A stretch of 62,453 nt of DNA from JANXSS01 sp025356535 (lineage in GTDB: Bacteria > Pseudomonadota > Gammaproteobacteria > Burkholderiales > Burkholderiaceae_D). Location: positions 1-62,453 of the forward strand of contig JAYUMU010000110.1 of assembly GCA_043762325.1 (NCBI GenBank), given 5' to 3'. The position numbers and the translations under genes were made by a program. Positions 41,992-51,355 of the stretch are shown here, piece after piece (the stretch's first letter is position 1; every line of letters begins with the position of its first letter). A model generated the notes under the pieces. That model saw nothing but the letters and a program-made list of their open reading frames with translations, was not told the origin of the DNA and searched no databases.

Positions 41992-43659
41992 ATGTCTGCT
42001 CGTCATCTTCCCTTCTGGCCGGCAAGTCAGCCGCGCCACCTCAGCATCCCGGCCACCAACGTCCATTACAACCTGCAGGTATCGGCGGCGCGTTACCCGG
42101 ACAAGGCCGCGCTGGTCTTCTACGACACTGCGATCAGCTACCGGGCCCTGCTCGGCCAGACCGAGACGATTGCCGCCTACCTGCAGCAGCGCTGCGGCGT
42201 GCGCGCCGGCGACCGGGTACTGCTCTACATGCAGAACAGCGTGCAGTTCGTGCAGGCGTTCTACGGCATCCTGCGGGCCAATGCCGTCGTGGTGCCGGTC
42301 AATCCGATGAACATGACCGCGGAGCTGCGTCATTACGTGGACGACACGGGCGCGGCCACGATACTGACGGCGCAGGACCTGCAGGCGCAGGTGGCGCCAC
42401 TGCTCGGGCAGGACCTGGAGCACGTCGTCGTTGCCGCCTATTCCGATTATCTGGACGAATCCGGCGTGGCAATGGCGCCGGCCTTCGTCGCTGCGCCGCG
42501 CATCGACTTCGACGCTGCGGGCGTGCATTCGTGGCATGCCATGCTGGCAAGCGGACTGCAGCCGGGGCCACTGACGGCCGGGCCGGACGACCTGTGCGTC
42601 ATGCCCTACACCTCCGGCACCACCGGCAAGCCGAAGGGCTGCATGCATACCCACCGCGGCGTCATGTACAGCATCGTCGCCAGCATGCAGTGGTTCGGCA
42701 CGCAGCAGGACGCCGTGATCCTGTCGACCCTGCCGTTCTTTCACGTCACCGGCATGCAAGGCAGCATGAACGGCCCGCTCTACACCGGCAGCACGATGGT
42801 GATCCTGCCGCGCTGGGACCGCCATGCTGCCGCCCAGGCGATCGCCCGCCACCGCGTGACGAGCCTGCAGCTGATCGCCGCCATGGTGGTCGACCTGTTG
42901 TCGGACCCGCAGATCGGCAGCCACGACCTGTCGAGCCTGCAATGCATCCGCGGCGGCGGCGCAGCCATGCCGGAAGCGGTGGCGCAGAAGATGCAGGACC
43001 TGCTGGGGCTGCAGTACATCGAAGGCTACGGCATGTCCGAAACCATGGCCGCCACCCACATCAACCCGCTTTCGCGGCCGAAGAAACAGTGCCTGGGCAT
43101 GCCGCTCTATGACGTCGATGCGCGCATCATCGATCCGGTCTCGCTTGCCGTCATGGCAGCCGGCGAAACCGGTGAAATCGTCGTCAGCGCACCGCACGTC
43201 ATGCGCGGCTACTGGAACAATGCGCAGGCAGATGCCGATGCCTTCGTCCTCATAGACGGCCAGCCGTTCCTGCGCACGGGCGACCTTGCGCGGATCGACG
43301 AGGATGGCTACTTCTTCATGGTCGACCGTCTGAAACGGATGATCAATGCCTCCGGCTACAAGGTCTGGCCGGCCGAAGTCGAAGCCCTGCTGTATGCGCA
43401 TCCGGCAATCCTGGAGGCCTGCGTCATCGCGGCGCGCGACGAAAAACGCGGCGAGACCGTCAAGGCAATGGTGGTCTTGAAACCAGAATACCGCAGCAGC
43501 GTCGGGCCGCAGGACATCATCGCCTGGGCGCATGCCAACATGGCCGCCTACAAGGCGCCGCGCATCGTCGAGCTCCTGGCGTATCTGCCGAAGTCGCCTT
43601 CCGGCAAGGTGCAATGGCGGCAGCTGCAGGAAGACGAACAGGCGGCAGCGCAACGCTGA
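41992..43659 (+). CDS. AMP-dependent acyl-CoA ligase
   Basis: A 555-aa adenylate-forming enzyme, probably a medium- or long-chain fatty acid:CoA ligase. Visible motifs: the P-loop YTSGTTGKPKGCMHTHRG (around 204-221), the adenine motif GYGMSETMAATH, RTGDLARIDEDGYFFMVDRLKRMINASGYKVWPAEVE, and the catalytic Lys in SPSGKVQW. There is no signal or membrane segment. It stands alone, with no beta-oxidation genes adjacent, so the acid substrate is unknown. No clear ribosome binding site was found before ATG 41992. Confidence 0.88.
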   Translation: MSARHLPFWPASQPRHLSIPATNVHYNLQVSAARYPDKAALVFYDTAISYRALLGQTETIAAYLQQRCGVRAGDRVLLYMQNSVQFVQAFYGILRANAVVVPVNPMNMTAELRHYVDDTGAATILTAQDLQAQVAPLLGQDLEHVVVAAYSDYLDESGVAMAPAFVAAPRIDFDAAGVHSWHAMLASGLQPGPLTAGPDDLCVMPYTSGTTGKPKGCMHTHRGVMYSIVASMQWFGTQQDAVILSTLPFFHVTGMQGSMNGPLYTGSTMVILPRWDRHAAAQAIARHRVTSLQLIAAMVVDLLSDPQIGSHDLSSLQCIRGGGAAMPEAVAQKMQDLLGLQYIEGYGMSETMAATHINPLSRPKKQCLGMPLYDVDARIIDPVSLAVMAAGETGEIVVSAPHVMRGYWNNAQADADAFVLIDGQPFLRTGDLARIDEDGYFFMVDRLKRMINASGYKVWPAEVEALLYAHPAILEACVIAARDEKRGETVKAMVVLKPEYRSSVGPQDIIAWAHANMAAYKAPRIVELLAYLPKSPSGKVQWRQLQEDEQAAAQR

Positions 43660-43952
43660 CGCAGCGGCCCTGGTCCTGCCAAGCAGGCGATGGCTTGCGC
43701 AACGGCTTGATGCAAGCCCTGTTGGCCAATCGCAAACAGGCCTCTGCTCGTGATCCGAAAATACGCCTAAGCGGTAGACCGAACAGAGTAACGTCCCGGC
43801 GCCCGCATATATTCGATGGCAACTTGCTGCGTGCCACCGCCTACCGATCATGAATGCATTGACGTGACTTTCTTGCCCTGCCGTCGACGGTTCCGGCCCG
43901 CCTTTTTTCCATCGTCGGATACGTCACGCCTGCCGGTTGCGGCGACACCGGC

Positions 43953-45101
43953 ATGACGCCGGCAGCATCCTCACCTGGCGCTGTCCCGGTGGCCGTCGAG
44001 GTGCCGCTGCTGAACCGGCTGGCGCCACCGGCCACGGTGCGTTGCATCGCCGTCCTCCATGACCCTGCAACCGGCGCCGCATCGCATCCATGGGACGCCG
44101 CGCGCGTGCGCGAACAGGTGGCATTGCTGATGACCGACGCACAGGTGAAGTTCGAATACTTTCCGGTGCGCTTTGCCGGCAGCGACGCTGCTGCGGCCAT
44201 TGCCGATGCGTTCACCCGCATTGCCGCACAGACGGGCGCCACCGCGCCTGACCTGGTGCTGGTGGTGGGCGGTCCGGCCGTGGTTGCCGACATTTCCGTG
44301 ATTCACCAGGCACTTGCTCCCTGCATTCTTGCCGCACCGGTGCCGGTCTTCACCGCGCTGGGCGCCGACGATGCCGAAACCATCCTTGGCGACACGGCGT
44401 GCAGCGTTTTTCCGGGCGTGCATGCAATGCTGGAAGCGGTGACCGCCCTCACGCCTGCGGGCCGGGCGCCGGTCGAACAACTGCGCCAGCGCATCCAGTC
44501 GCTCGCGCGTTTCCTGCTGGCGCAGCAGGATGCCGAATCAAAAATCCTGTTGCAGGCGATGCTGCTGCCAGCGCTGCGCAGGCAGCTCGAACGCCAGATG
44601 CAGCAGGCCCGGCGAAGCGGCGCGCAGATCCATGCAACGGCGCAGCGGGTAAAGCTGCGCCTGGCGCGTGACGAAGCAGGACTGGAGCAGGCCCGGGCGC
44701 GCATCGCCATCGAGTTGGCGCGGCTGGCGCAACAGCAGGTCAGCGCCAGGCTCGACGCGGCAGGCGTTGTCCGCATGCGCCACCTGCGCATCGGCATGCT
44801 GTGTGGCTTGCTGTGCCTTATTGCCGTGCTGTGGTGGAGCATGGCGCCGGCCAGCGCGGTTTTTTTCAGCGGCTGCGCCCTGGTCGTCGGCAGTGCGCTC
44901 TATGTTGCACTGAGCAACCGCATCATCGACAGCAACGCTGTAGCAAGCGCGAGCCGGTCTGGCGCAAGAGAACCGTCGGCGCTGCCCGCAAACCGGCCGA
45001 AGCCGGTGCAGGAGCGGCTTTTTCAACCTGCCGCGATGCCTGCCGAAAATATCGCTCGTCGCGAACCGCATACCCGTACAGACAGAGGAGCCTCGCCTTG
45101 A
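43953..45101 (+). CDS. Membrane-anchored exonuclease VII large-subunit homologue, catalytic residues lost
   Basis: A 382-aa protein. Residues 28-165 align with the XseA nuclease core (VRCIAVLHDPATGAA; APDLVLVVGGP; APVPVFTALGADDAETI), but the RGGGS motif has become VGGPA and GHETD has become GADDA. Arg, His and Asp residues reported as essential in E. coli XseA are therefore missing. Residues 175-270 form a Gln/Arg-rich coiled coil like the XseA stalk. Two membrane helices follow (about 278-296 and 299-318) and a cytosolic tail. The N-terminal OB-fold of XseA is absent. It overlaps an XseB-like gene by four bases. A structural, DNA-binding or sensing role at the membrane is inference. Confidence 0.7.
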   Translation: MTPAASSPGAVPVAVEVPLLNRLAPPATVRCIAVLHDPATGAASHPWDAARVREQVALLMTDAQVKFEYFPVRFAGSDAAAAIADAFTRIAAQTGATAPDLVLVVGGPAVVADISVIHQALAPCILAAPVPVFTALGADDAETILGDTACSVFPGVHAMLEAVTALTPAGRAPVEQLRQRIQSLARFLLAQQDAESKILLQAMLLPALRRQLERQMQQARRSGAQIHATAQRVKLRLARDEAGLEQARARIAIELARLAQQQVSARLDAAGVVRMRHLRIGMLCGLLCLIAVLWWSMAPASAVFFSGCALVVGSALYVALSNRIIDSNAVASASRSGAREPSALPANRPKPVQERLFQPAAMPAENIARREPHTRTDRGASP

Positions 45102-45328
45102 ACGATCAAATAGCGGACAACAGTGGTCCTGCTGCAAATGCCTCGGACGAACATCAACTGCTGGCACAGTTGCTGCAACGCCTGGAACAGTCCGATCACC
45201 TGTCGCTCGACGAACTCGACGCGGTGATCCTGCAGGCAGATGCGGCCTATAAACGCCGGCTGGCCAGGCTGGAACATACGCGCCAGATGATCGAGCAGCT
45301 CGGCGCATCGGCGGGGCCGCAGGCGTGA
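45098..45328 (+). CDS. Exonuclease VII small-subunit-like protein, 76 aa
   Basis: Starts at TTG 45098, inside the stop region of the upstream gene (TTGA overlap). The body, LLQRLEQSDHLSLDELDAVI followed by A-x2-Y-x2-R-x2-RLE, has the helix-turn-helix hairpin pattern of XseB (LE..DLSL.E.....A...Y..R...LE). XseB proteins wrap the XseA coiled-coil stalk, so this is the natural partner of the XseA-like membrane protein. It overlaps the next gene by four bases (GTGA). No signal peptide. Confidence 0.65.
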   Translation: MNDQIADNSGPAANASDEHQLLAQLLQRLEQSDHLSLDELDAVILQADAAYKRRLARLEHTRQMIEQLGASAGPQA

Positions 45329-45960
45329 ATCCGCAGCCGCCTGCGAGCCAGCCCGTGGCGCCGCCGTTTGGGCCAGACGTCGGCATGCGGCAAAACTACG
45401 GTGCGACGGCAATGCCGGACGTACCGGCGGCAGCTCCCCGGCCCGCTGCACGGCGGCGCCTGTCGCCGCTGGAAACCGCCGCTGCGCTGGCGGTGACCTT
45501 GAGTTGCCTGGTTGCTACCGCGTTGATGACCGGTGTCTTGCCGGTGGCAGGGCAAGCCGGTGGCGGCAGTGCGACGACTGCAGCACAGGCAGGCAGCGCG
45601 AGCCTGCAACGGCTCGAAGCGGCGGCAGGCCCGCATGTCGGCCCGCCCTCCGGCACCAGCGCGCCGGCTGACCCGCCGGCGGCAGCGTCGATTACCCAGA
45701 CGGCACGGAACGCCCTACCGACAAATATCCCGCTGCCGGCGGCACCAGTCCCCGCGGGCATACCAACGGCCAACACCGTGGCAAGCGCGCCAGCCACGGC
45801 AACACCGCACACCCGGCCCCGCCACGCCTTGCCCACACACCAGCGCCAGCAGGCGGCTGCCGTGTCATCACGCGGCAAGACGCGTAATGAAGTAATTGCC
45901 GAGTTGCTCCAGGCAAAACGTGATGGCAGCTACTCCAGCGTGATGGAAACATACCGCTGA
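45325..45960 (+). CDS. Single-pass membrane protein with Pro/Ala-rich stalk and DUF4148-like tail
   Basis: GTG start at 45325 overlapping the upstream stop. The 211-aa product has a Pro-rich cytosolic N-terminus and one membrane helix (about 51-72, AAALAVTLSCLVATALMTGV). A Pro/Ala/Thr-rich, probably extended segment of about 100 residues follows. The C-terminus, KTRNEVIAELLQAKRDGSYS, resembles the DUF4148 pattern (R.EV.AEL..A...G). It is the third gene of a translationally coupled set with the XseA/XseB-like genes, suggesting a membrane complex with a periplasmic arm. Confidence 0.65.
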   Translation: MNPQPPASQPVAPPFGPDVGMRQNYGATAMPDVPAAAPRPAARRRLSPLETAAALAVTLSCLVATALMTGVLPVAGQAGGGSATTAAQAGSASLQRLEAAAGPHVGPPSGTSAPADPPAAASITQTARNALPTNIPLPAAPVPAGIPTANTVASAPATATPHTRPRHALPTHQRQQAAAVSSRGKTRNEVIAELLQAKRDGSYSSVMETYR

Positions 45961-46376
45961 TCCCTCAGGCACGGCAAGCCGCTTGAAGCGGCACTGCATC
46001 GCACGTGCTGTCTTTTTTTGACGCAAATTTGCTCCGGCCAGGAGTAATCGGCGTTGCGGATACACCTCAGCCGGCTGCGCCATTTTTCGACGAATGCTGC
46101 AAAACCCGGCACCTTTGCGGCCCATCACGGCGCTGCCGGACACCTCCGATTTTAATTTCTATTAAGAAATATTTTTTCATAGCAACATTTTTCTTTTTAA
46201 GCAAGATATATTTGTACAAAGTTGAGAATTTGAAGTTTCTTCAGATACACTGTACCCAGAGCAATCAGTTTCTGAGTCGCATTTGTTCAATGGATGCAGT
46301 GCGATATGTCAGTCGGGGCGGTGCCACCGTCCCGGAAGCCGACTCCTTCGAGTCTGAATTTTTTCAAGGGGTTTGC
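45961..46376. other. AT-rich intergenic region, 416 bp
   Basis: Bases 46145-46250 are strikingly AT-rich (runs of T and A, roughly a quarter G+C by eye) in a window of about 63 percent G+C. This is the upstream region of the FeeM-type gene. It could carry the promoter, an upstream-activating element or a site for a nucleoid protein of the H-NS/MvaT kind. No gene is recognised; a long frame through it is a fortuitous extension. Confidence 0.6.
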
Positions 46377-47168
46377 ATGTTCGACCAAGCTATTGCCGAC
46401 TGCGTGGAAACTGATACGGGCGATGGAATGCTTGATAGGATCGCACCGGATGCACCGATGGGCAGTGAACGGCTGCCCTTTACCGTGCGCATCGTGCGTA
46501 ACAATGCCGACCTCTTGAAGGCGGTGCATATCCGCCATGCGGCCTATGCACGGCATGTGCCGGCCCTGGCGTTGAGCCTGACGATGCCCGAGCCGTCCGA
46601 CATGCAGCAGGGCGTCGTGGTGTTGCTGGCCGAATCGAAGGTCGATGGCTCGCCGCTGGGCACCATGCGCATCCAGACAAACCTGCACCGGCAGTTGCCG
46701 CTCGAGCAGTCGGTCGATCTGCCGTCATGGATGGCCGGCAAGCACATGGCGGAAGCAACCCGTCTTGGGGTGACCGAAGCGCGCATCGGTCGGGTCGTCA
46801 AGACCGTCCTGTTCAAGGCGTTCTATCAATACTGCGAACGCAACCGGATCGAATGGATGGTCGTTGCCGGCCGGGCGCCGATTGATCGTCAGTACGAACG
46901 CCTGATGTTCGACGAAGTCTTCCCCGGAATGGGCTATGTGCCGCTGGTACACGCAGCCAACATGCCACACCGCGTGATGTCGTTTAATGTCGATACCGCC
47001 GAAGCACGCTGGCGCGCCGCGAAGCATCCGCTGTTCGATTTCGTCTTTCGAACCGCACATGACGATATCGACGTCGGCCCGCGCAAAAGCGTTGAAAGAC
47101 AAGAATTCTCAAATAAAGTTCAATTTTTCTCTACAGTTCCAACGAAAGTTGCCGTTAAGAACATGTAG
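46377..47168 (+). CDS. N-acyl amino acid synthase FeeM-type acyltransferase
   Basis: A 263-aa protein of the GNAT-like FeeM fold. FeeM-type features include VRIVRNNADLLKAVHIRHAA, GTMRIQTNLHRQLPLEQSVD and MAEATRLGV. Members transfer acyl groups from acyl-ACP to an amino acid and are often encoded near PEP-CTERM/exosortase or signalling genes. Start 46377 is chosen because AAGGGG lies 6 bases upstream; earlier in-frame starts lie in the AT-rich spacer. The last 30 residues are encoded by unusually AT-rich sequence. The next gene is a GGDEF-EAL protein, hinting at a signalling link. Confidence 0.75.
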   Translation: MFDQAIADCVETDTGDGMLDRIAPDAPMGSERLPFTVRIVRNNADLLKAVHIRHAAYARHVPALALSLTMPEPSDMQQGVVVLLAESKVDGSPLGTMRIQTNLHRQLPLEQSVDLPSWMAGKHMAEATRLGVTEARIGRVVKTVLFKAFYQYCERNRIEWMVVAGRAPIDRQYERLMFDEVFPGMGYVPLVHAANMPHRVMSFNVDTAEARWRAAKHPLFDFVFRTAHDDIDVGPRKSVERQEFSNKVQFFSTVPTKVAVKNM

Positions 47169-47220
47169 GGGATTTGCGCCGTGCTTTCCCGCGGCCAGGG
47201 CACCGTTTCCACTACGCTGC

Positions 47221-47260
47221 ATTATTCGCGCGCTTGCAACAGCGGTTGCAGGCGCATAAT
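47221..47260. other. Imperfect hairpin between FeeM-type and GGDEF-EAL genes
   Basis: ATTAT, GCGC and TGCAAC pair with GTTGCA, GCGC and ATAAT around a four-base loop, with small bulges. It lies 46 bases before the ATG of the GGDEF-EAL gene. There is no T run. It could be an mRNA processing or attenuation element. Confidence 0.4.
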
Positions 47261-47305
47261 CGCGTTGAAGTGTTGGTGGCGTATCTGGCAATGGGCGTGT
47301 GAAAC

Positions 47306-50287
47306 ATGGCAAACGATTTCGGACTACAAGGTGGTGCTCAGGATGTAATGCGCCGCACGCTCGACCAGGTGCTGTTTGCATTGTCTGCATATGGGTTGCC
47401 GGTCCTGCTTGCCCTGTTCTCGTTGTTCACCCTTCTGGCCTGGGACTCCAGCTACAGCACGCCCGACGTGCGCAATCTCGACTTCCGGGTTCTTGCACAG
47501 GGCAACGCGACCCTGGACGATGTACGGAAGCTGGCCAAGAAACCAGTCGCCAACCTCTCCCGCAGTTTCGACACACGTCTTTCCGAAGAGCCGGTCTGGT
47601 TTTCGGTTGTCCCCCAGATCATGGCGACCGGCGCCGAGAGCATGCTGGAGTTGCCGTCGCGTCACCTGATCCAGGTTGCATGCTGGGACAGTGTCAGCCT
47701 GGCGCAACTCGGTGCTGCCGATCATGCCGTTTCCAGCGGCGCACTGCAGGAAATCAAGTCCGGTTTTGCCCTGACGCTTGCGCCCGACGCCTTCGGGCGT
47801 CCGATCCTTTGCCGCGCCCAGTTCGTCGGTCCCGCCCGGCTGTCGGTACTGCAATGGCCGGCGCAGCAGTTGCAGACCGCGTCACAGGAATTTCACCGCA
47901 ATTCCGGCCTGCTCGATGGCGGCCTGATCGTGCTGGCCCTGTTCGTTCTGATTGCTGCCGTCATCAACCGCAACAGCACGTATGTCCTGTTCTCGGCCTG
48001 GCTGATCGTCAACCTGCGCATGGGCGCCCTCTCGGCCGGCTGGGATACGCAGTGGCTCGGGCACGATCTGCCGCCGCAGTGGCTCGTGCAGATCCGCGAA
48101 ACCACCACCGCTCTGTATTACATGGTGACGGTCACCCTGTTTTGCGCACTGTTTCGCGACGACCTGGCCAAGGTCGGCTATCCGGGCCTGATCCGTTTTG
48201 CACAGCGCTGTTGCCTGCCCCTGCTGGCCCTGTCGTTCATCCTGCCGTTCAAGTACTACCTTCCGGTGCTGTGGGCCATCACCGGCGCCGGCAGCGCGAT
48301 CGTCACCTTCATGCTGGTGCGCATCCTGCTGCTGACCCGCTCGCCGGTGGCGATGTGGTACGCCGCCTCGCTTGGCATCACCCTCGTCGTCAGTCTCTAT
48401 GAAGTACTCTCGGCAGCAGCCGGCTATCGGGGCCTGAGCGCCGCCGTCAACTTCGTCACCGCCGCACTTTCTTCAAGCCTGCTGGCGGCGCTGGCAATTG
48501 CCCAGCAGATGCGAATCGAGCATGGCCAGCGCCTGGAAGCACAGGCCGAACTCCAGCAAACCTTCGAAGCCATGCCGCTTGGCCTGTTCACGCTCGATAC
48601 GCGTGGCAACTTCCTCAGTGCGAATCCGGCCCTGCGCATGATGCTCGGCACCGACGTGATGCAGGCCGGACGCGGCGCCTGGGCCCGGTATTTCCAGGCA
48701 GGCGCCTGGGAACGGCTGCACGAGATGGTGCACGCCGGCGGCAACGGCGAACTGGCGATCAGCCGCATGCGCGACGATGACAGCGTTCACGAGCAGACCT
48801 TCATGGTCAAGGCCACCCTGGCGCGCGGTCGCATCGAAGGCTCGCTGCAGGACGTCACGGAGCAGATCCGCGCCACCGAAAACCTGCGCTTCATGGCAAA
48901 CAACGATCCGCTGACAAAGGTCTTCAATCGGCGCGGCATCGAGCATGCATTGGAAGAAGCCGTGGTGCTGCTGGAGCAGGGCAAGCCGCTGGCGCTGGCC
49001 TATCTCGACCTCGACCGCTTCAAGCTGATCAACGACCTGTACGGCCATGCGACCGGCGACGATGTGCTCAAGCAGGTCTGTGAACGCGTGGGCGCAATGC
49101 TCAGCGGCGGCCAGAACATCGGCCGCGTCGGCGGCGACGAATTCGTCATCGTCATGCCCGACACGCCGATTGCGCTGGCTGCCTGGATCTGCCGCGGCAT
49201 CATCAACAACATCAGCAGCACCGCATTCGTCATCGGCGACAAGGCCTTCCAGGTGCGCGGCTCGATCGGCTTGATCGACGTCAGCGCCGGCACCCAGATC
49301 CGCGATGCACTGGCCACCGCCGACCGCGCCTGCCACGCTGCCAAGGACGGCCATCACGACAGCCTGGTGGTCTATAAAAAGGATGCGCCGGCGTTTCGCG
49401 AACGCGAAGCCGAACTCGATCTGGTCGAGCGTCTGTCGGGCGGTGTCGCGCCGGAAGGCCTGTTCGTAGAAATGCAGCCGATCATGTCGCTGAAGACGCC
49501 GCATGAATCGCTGAACTTCGAGGTGCTGCTGCGCATGCGCGACCATGACGGCAGCCTGATACCGACCGCGCGCGTCATCTCGGCTGCCGAGAACAGCGGC
49601 CGCATCAGCGTCATCGACCGCTGGGTGCTGTCGACCACGCTGGCCTGGCTCGACGAGCATCATGCAACGCTCGACCATACCCAGTTCGTCTGCATAAACC
49701 TGTCGGGCGCGTCCCTGAATGACGAGCGCTTCATCCAGGATGCCTTCGCCATGCTGTCGAAGAACCTGCGCGCGGCCAGCCGCCTGTGCGTCGAGATCAC
49801 CGAGAGCGTTGCCCTGCACGACCTCGACAACACGCGTCGCTTCATCGACCGGGTGCGCGGTTTTGGCGTCAAGGTGGCGCTCGACGACTTCGGCGCCGGC
49901 TACACCTCGTTCTCCTACCTGCGCGAACTGCCGGCAGATATCCTCAAGATCGACGGCAGCTTCATCGTCGACATGAATGCGCATCCGGCAAATGTGGCCA
50001 TCGTCGAGGCAATCGTCAGCCTGGCAATGAACCTGGGCATGAAGACGATTGCCGAGTGGGCCGAAGACAATGCAACCGTGCAGACGCTGGCCGAGATCGG
50101 TGTCGACTACCTGCAGGGATTTGCGGTGGCGCGGCCGCAGGCGCCGGCAAAGATCCTGGCCGCCGCCTCGGCAGCCAGCTTCATCAAGGATGAGGCGCTG
50201 GCGCGTTTCGTGCGCTCGCTCAACGCCGCTGCGCCGACCACACCGATCGATCTGCGCAGCGTGATCCGCTTCGAGGACATGCACTGA
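47306..50287 (+). CDS. Membrane sensor GGDEF-EAL protein (c-di-GMP synthesis/breakdown)
   Basis: A 993-aa protein. A membrane helix (about 20-45) and a periplasmic domain to about 205 are followed by about seven membrane helices (205-400, 7TM-DISM-like). A PAS domain (about 410-520) and a GGDEF domain with intact GRVGGDEF (around 609) come next. The EAL domain has FEVLLRM at the EAL position, CVEITES, LDDFGAGYTS and DILKIDGSF. Both catalytic domains look largely competent, although the first EAL motif is EVL. It lies 137 bases downstream of the FeeM-type gene and may be co-transcribed with it. Confidence 0.92.
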   Translation: MANDFGLQGGAQDVMRRTLDQVLFALSAYGLPVLLALFSLFTLLAWDSSYSTPDVRNLDFRVLAQGNATLDDVRKLAKKPVANLSRSFDTRLSEEPVWFSVVPQIMATGAESMLELPSRHLIQVACWDSVSLAQLGAADHAVSSGALQEIKSGFALTLAPDAFGRPILCRAQFVGPARLSVLQWPAQQLQTASQEFHRNSGLLDGGLIVLALFVLIAAVINRNSTYVLFSAWLIVNLRMGALSAGWDTQWLGHDLPPQWLVQIRETTTALYYMVTVTLFCALFRDDLAKVGYPGLIRFAQRCCLPLLALSFILPFKYYLPVLWAITGAGSAIVTFMLVRILLLTRSPVAMWYAASLGITLVVSLYEVLSAAAGYRGLSAAVNFVTAALSSSLLAALAIAQQMRIEHGQRLEAQAELQQTFEAMPLGLFTLDTRGNFLSANPALRMMLGTDVMQAGRGAWARYFQAGAWERLHEMVHAGGNGELAISRMRDDDSVHEQTFMVKATLARGRIEGSLQDVTEQIRATENLRFMANNDPLTKVFNRRGIEHALEEAVVLLEQGKPLALAYLDLDRFKLINDLYGHATGDDVLKQVCERVGAMLSGGQNIGRVGGDEFVIVMPDTPIALAAWICRGIINNISSTAFVIGDKAFQVRGSIGLIDVSAGTQIRDALATADRACHAAKDGHHDSLVVYKKDAPAFREREAELDLVERLSGGVAPEGLFVEMQPIMSLKTPHESLNFEVLLRMRDHDGSLIPTARVISAAENSGRISVIDRWVLSTTLAWLDEHHATLDHTQFVCINLSGASLNDERFIQDAFAMLSKNLRAASRLCVEITESVALHDLDNTRRFIDRVRGFGVKVALDDFGAGYTSFSYLRELPADILKIDGSFIVDMNAHPANVAIVEAIVSLAMNLGMKTIAEWAEDNATVQTLAEIGVDYLQGFAVARPQAPAKILAAASAASFIKDEALARFVRSLNAAAPTTPIDLRSVIRFEDMH

Positions 50288-50345
50288 CCGGCTGCACGGC
50301 CCCGCCCCGGATCAGGGCCGGCCGCATCAGGGCCGGCCGATTCAT

Positions 50346-51323
50346 TTAAACCGTCAGCATGATCTTGCCGACGTGCGTGCTGGTCTCCATCAGGGCATGC
50401 GCCTGCGCTGCATCCGCCAGGGCAAAGGTCTTGAAGATGACCGGCTTGATGCGGCCGGCCTCGAGCAGCGGCCAGACCTTCTCGCGCAACTGCTCCGCGA
50501 TTGCCGCCTTGAATGCGACCGGACGCGGGCGCAGGGTCGAGCCGGTGATCGTCAGGCGGCGCAGCAGTATCTGCCCGAGGTTCACCTGCGCCTTGGCGCC
50601 GCCCAGCAGGGCGATGAGCACCAGCCGGCCATCGTCTGCCAGCGCCTGGATCTCGCGCGGCACGTAATCGCCGCCGACCATGTCGAGGATGACGTCGACA
50701 CCGCGGCCGTTGGTTGCCGCCTTGACGATCTCGACGAAATCCTCGGTCCTGTAATTGATGCCGCGCTCCGCACCCAGCGCTTCGCAGGCGCGGCATTTTT
50801 CATCCGAGCCGGCCGTGGCAAAAACCCGGTGGCCCAGTGCGGTGGCCAGCTGGATGGCGGTCACGCCGATGCCGGAACTGCCGCCCTGCACCAGCAGGGT
50901 CTCGGCGCCGGACAGGCGCACCCGGTCGAATACATTGCTCCACACCGTAAAGAACGTCTCCGGCAGCGAAGCGGCTTCGATTGCGGTAAAACCCTTGGGC
51001 ACCGGCAGGCATTGCTCGACGGGCGCCACGCAATACTGCGCATAGCCGCCACCCTGCACCAGCGCGCACACCATGTCGCCGATCTGCAGGCCGCTGGCGC
51101 CGAACTCGCCGCCGACGATTTCACCGGCCACTTCCAGGCCGGGAATGTCGGAGGCGCCAGGCGGCACCGGATAGTTACCGGTGCGCTGCAGTATGTCCGG
51201 GCGGTTCACGCCGGCTGCATGCACCTTGATGAGAACCTGGCCGGGCCCTGCCTGCGGCATTGGCCGCTCGCATGGTTGCAGCACTTGCGGCCCGCCCGGC
51301 TGCGTGATTTCGATTGCCTGCAT
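50346..51323 (-). CDS. NAD(P)H quinone oxidoreductase (zinc-independent MDR family, PIG3-like)
   Basis: A 325-aa medium-chain reductase without the structural-zinc Cys cluster. Motifs: AAGVNRPDILQRTGNYPVPPG, the nucleotide-binding GGSSGIGVTAIQLA (around 147) and VILDMVGGDY. It lies 32 bases downstream of the frc copy at 51356 and in the same direction, so they are probably one transcript. A role in redox balance during oxalate or formate use is inference. The start at 51323 has an AGGA-type site (CAAGAGGAC). Confidence 0.88.
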   Translation of the reverse strand: MQAIEITQPGGPQVLQPCERPMPQAGPGQVLIKVHAAGVNRPDILQRTGNYPVPPGASDIPGLEVAGEIVGGEFGASGLQIGDMVCALVQGGGYAQYCVAPVEQCLPVPKGFTAIEAASLPETFFTVWSNVFDRVRLSGAETLLVQGGSSGIGVTAIQLATALGHRVFATAGSDEKCRACEALGAERGINYRTEDFVEIVKAATNGRGVDVILDMVGGDYVPREIQALADDGRLVLIALLGGAKAQVNLGQILLRRLTITGSTLRPRPVAFKAAIAEQLREKVWPLLEAGRIKPVIFKTFALADAAQAHALMETSTHVGKIMLTV

Positions 51324-51355
51324 TGAAGTCCTCTTGAAGTTGGGTGTCGTGGCTG

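Noticed and set aside
41983..43851. 622-codon minus-strand ORF
   Set aside because: Antisense shadow of the acyl-CoA ligase gene.
48473..50284. 603-codon minus-strand ORF
   Set aside because: Antisense shadow of the GGDEF-EAL gene.
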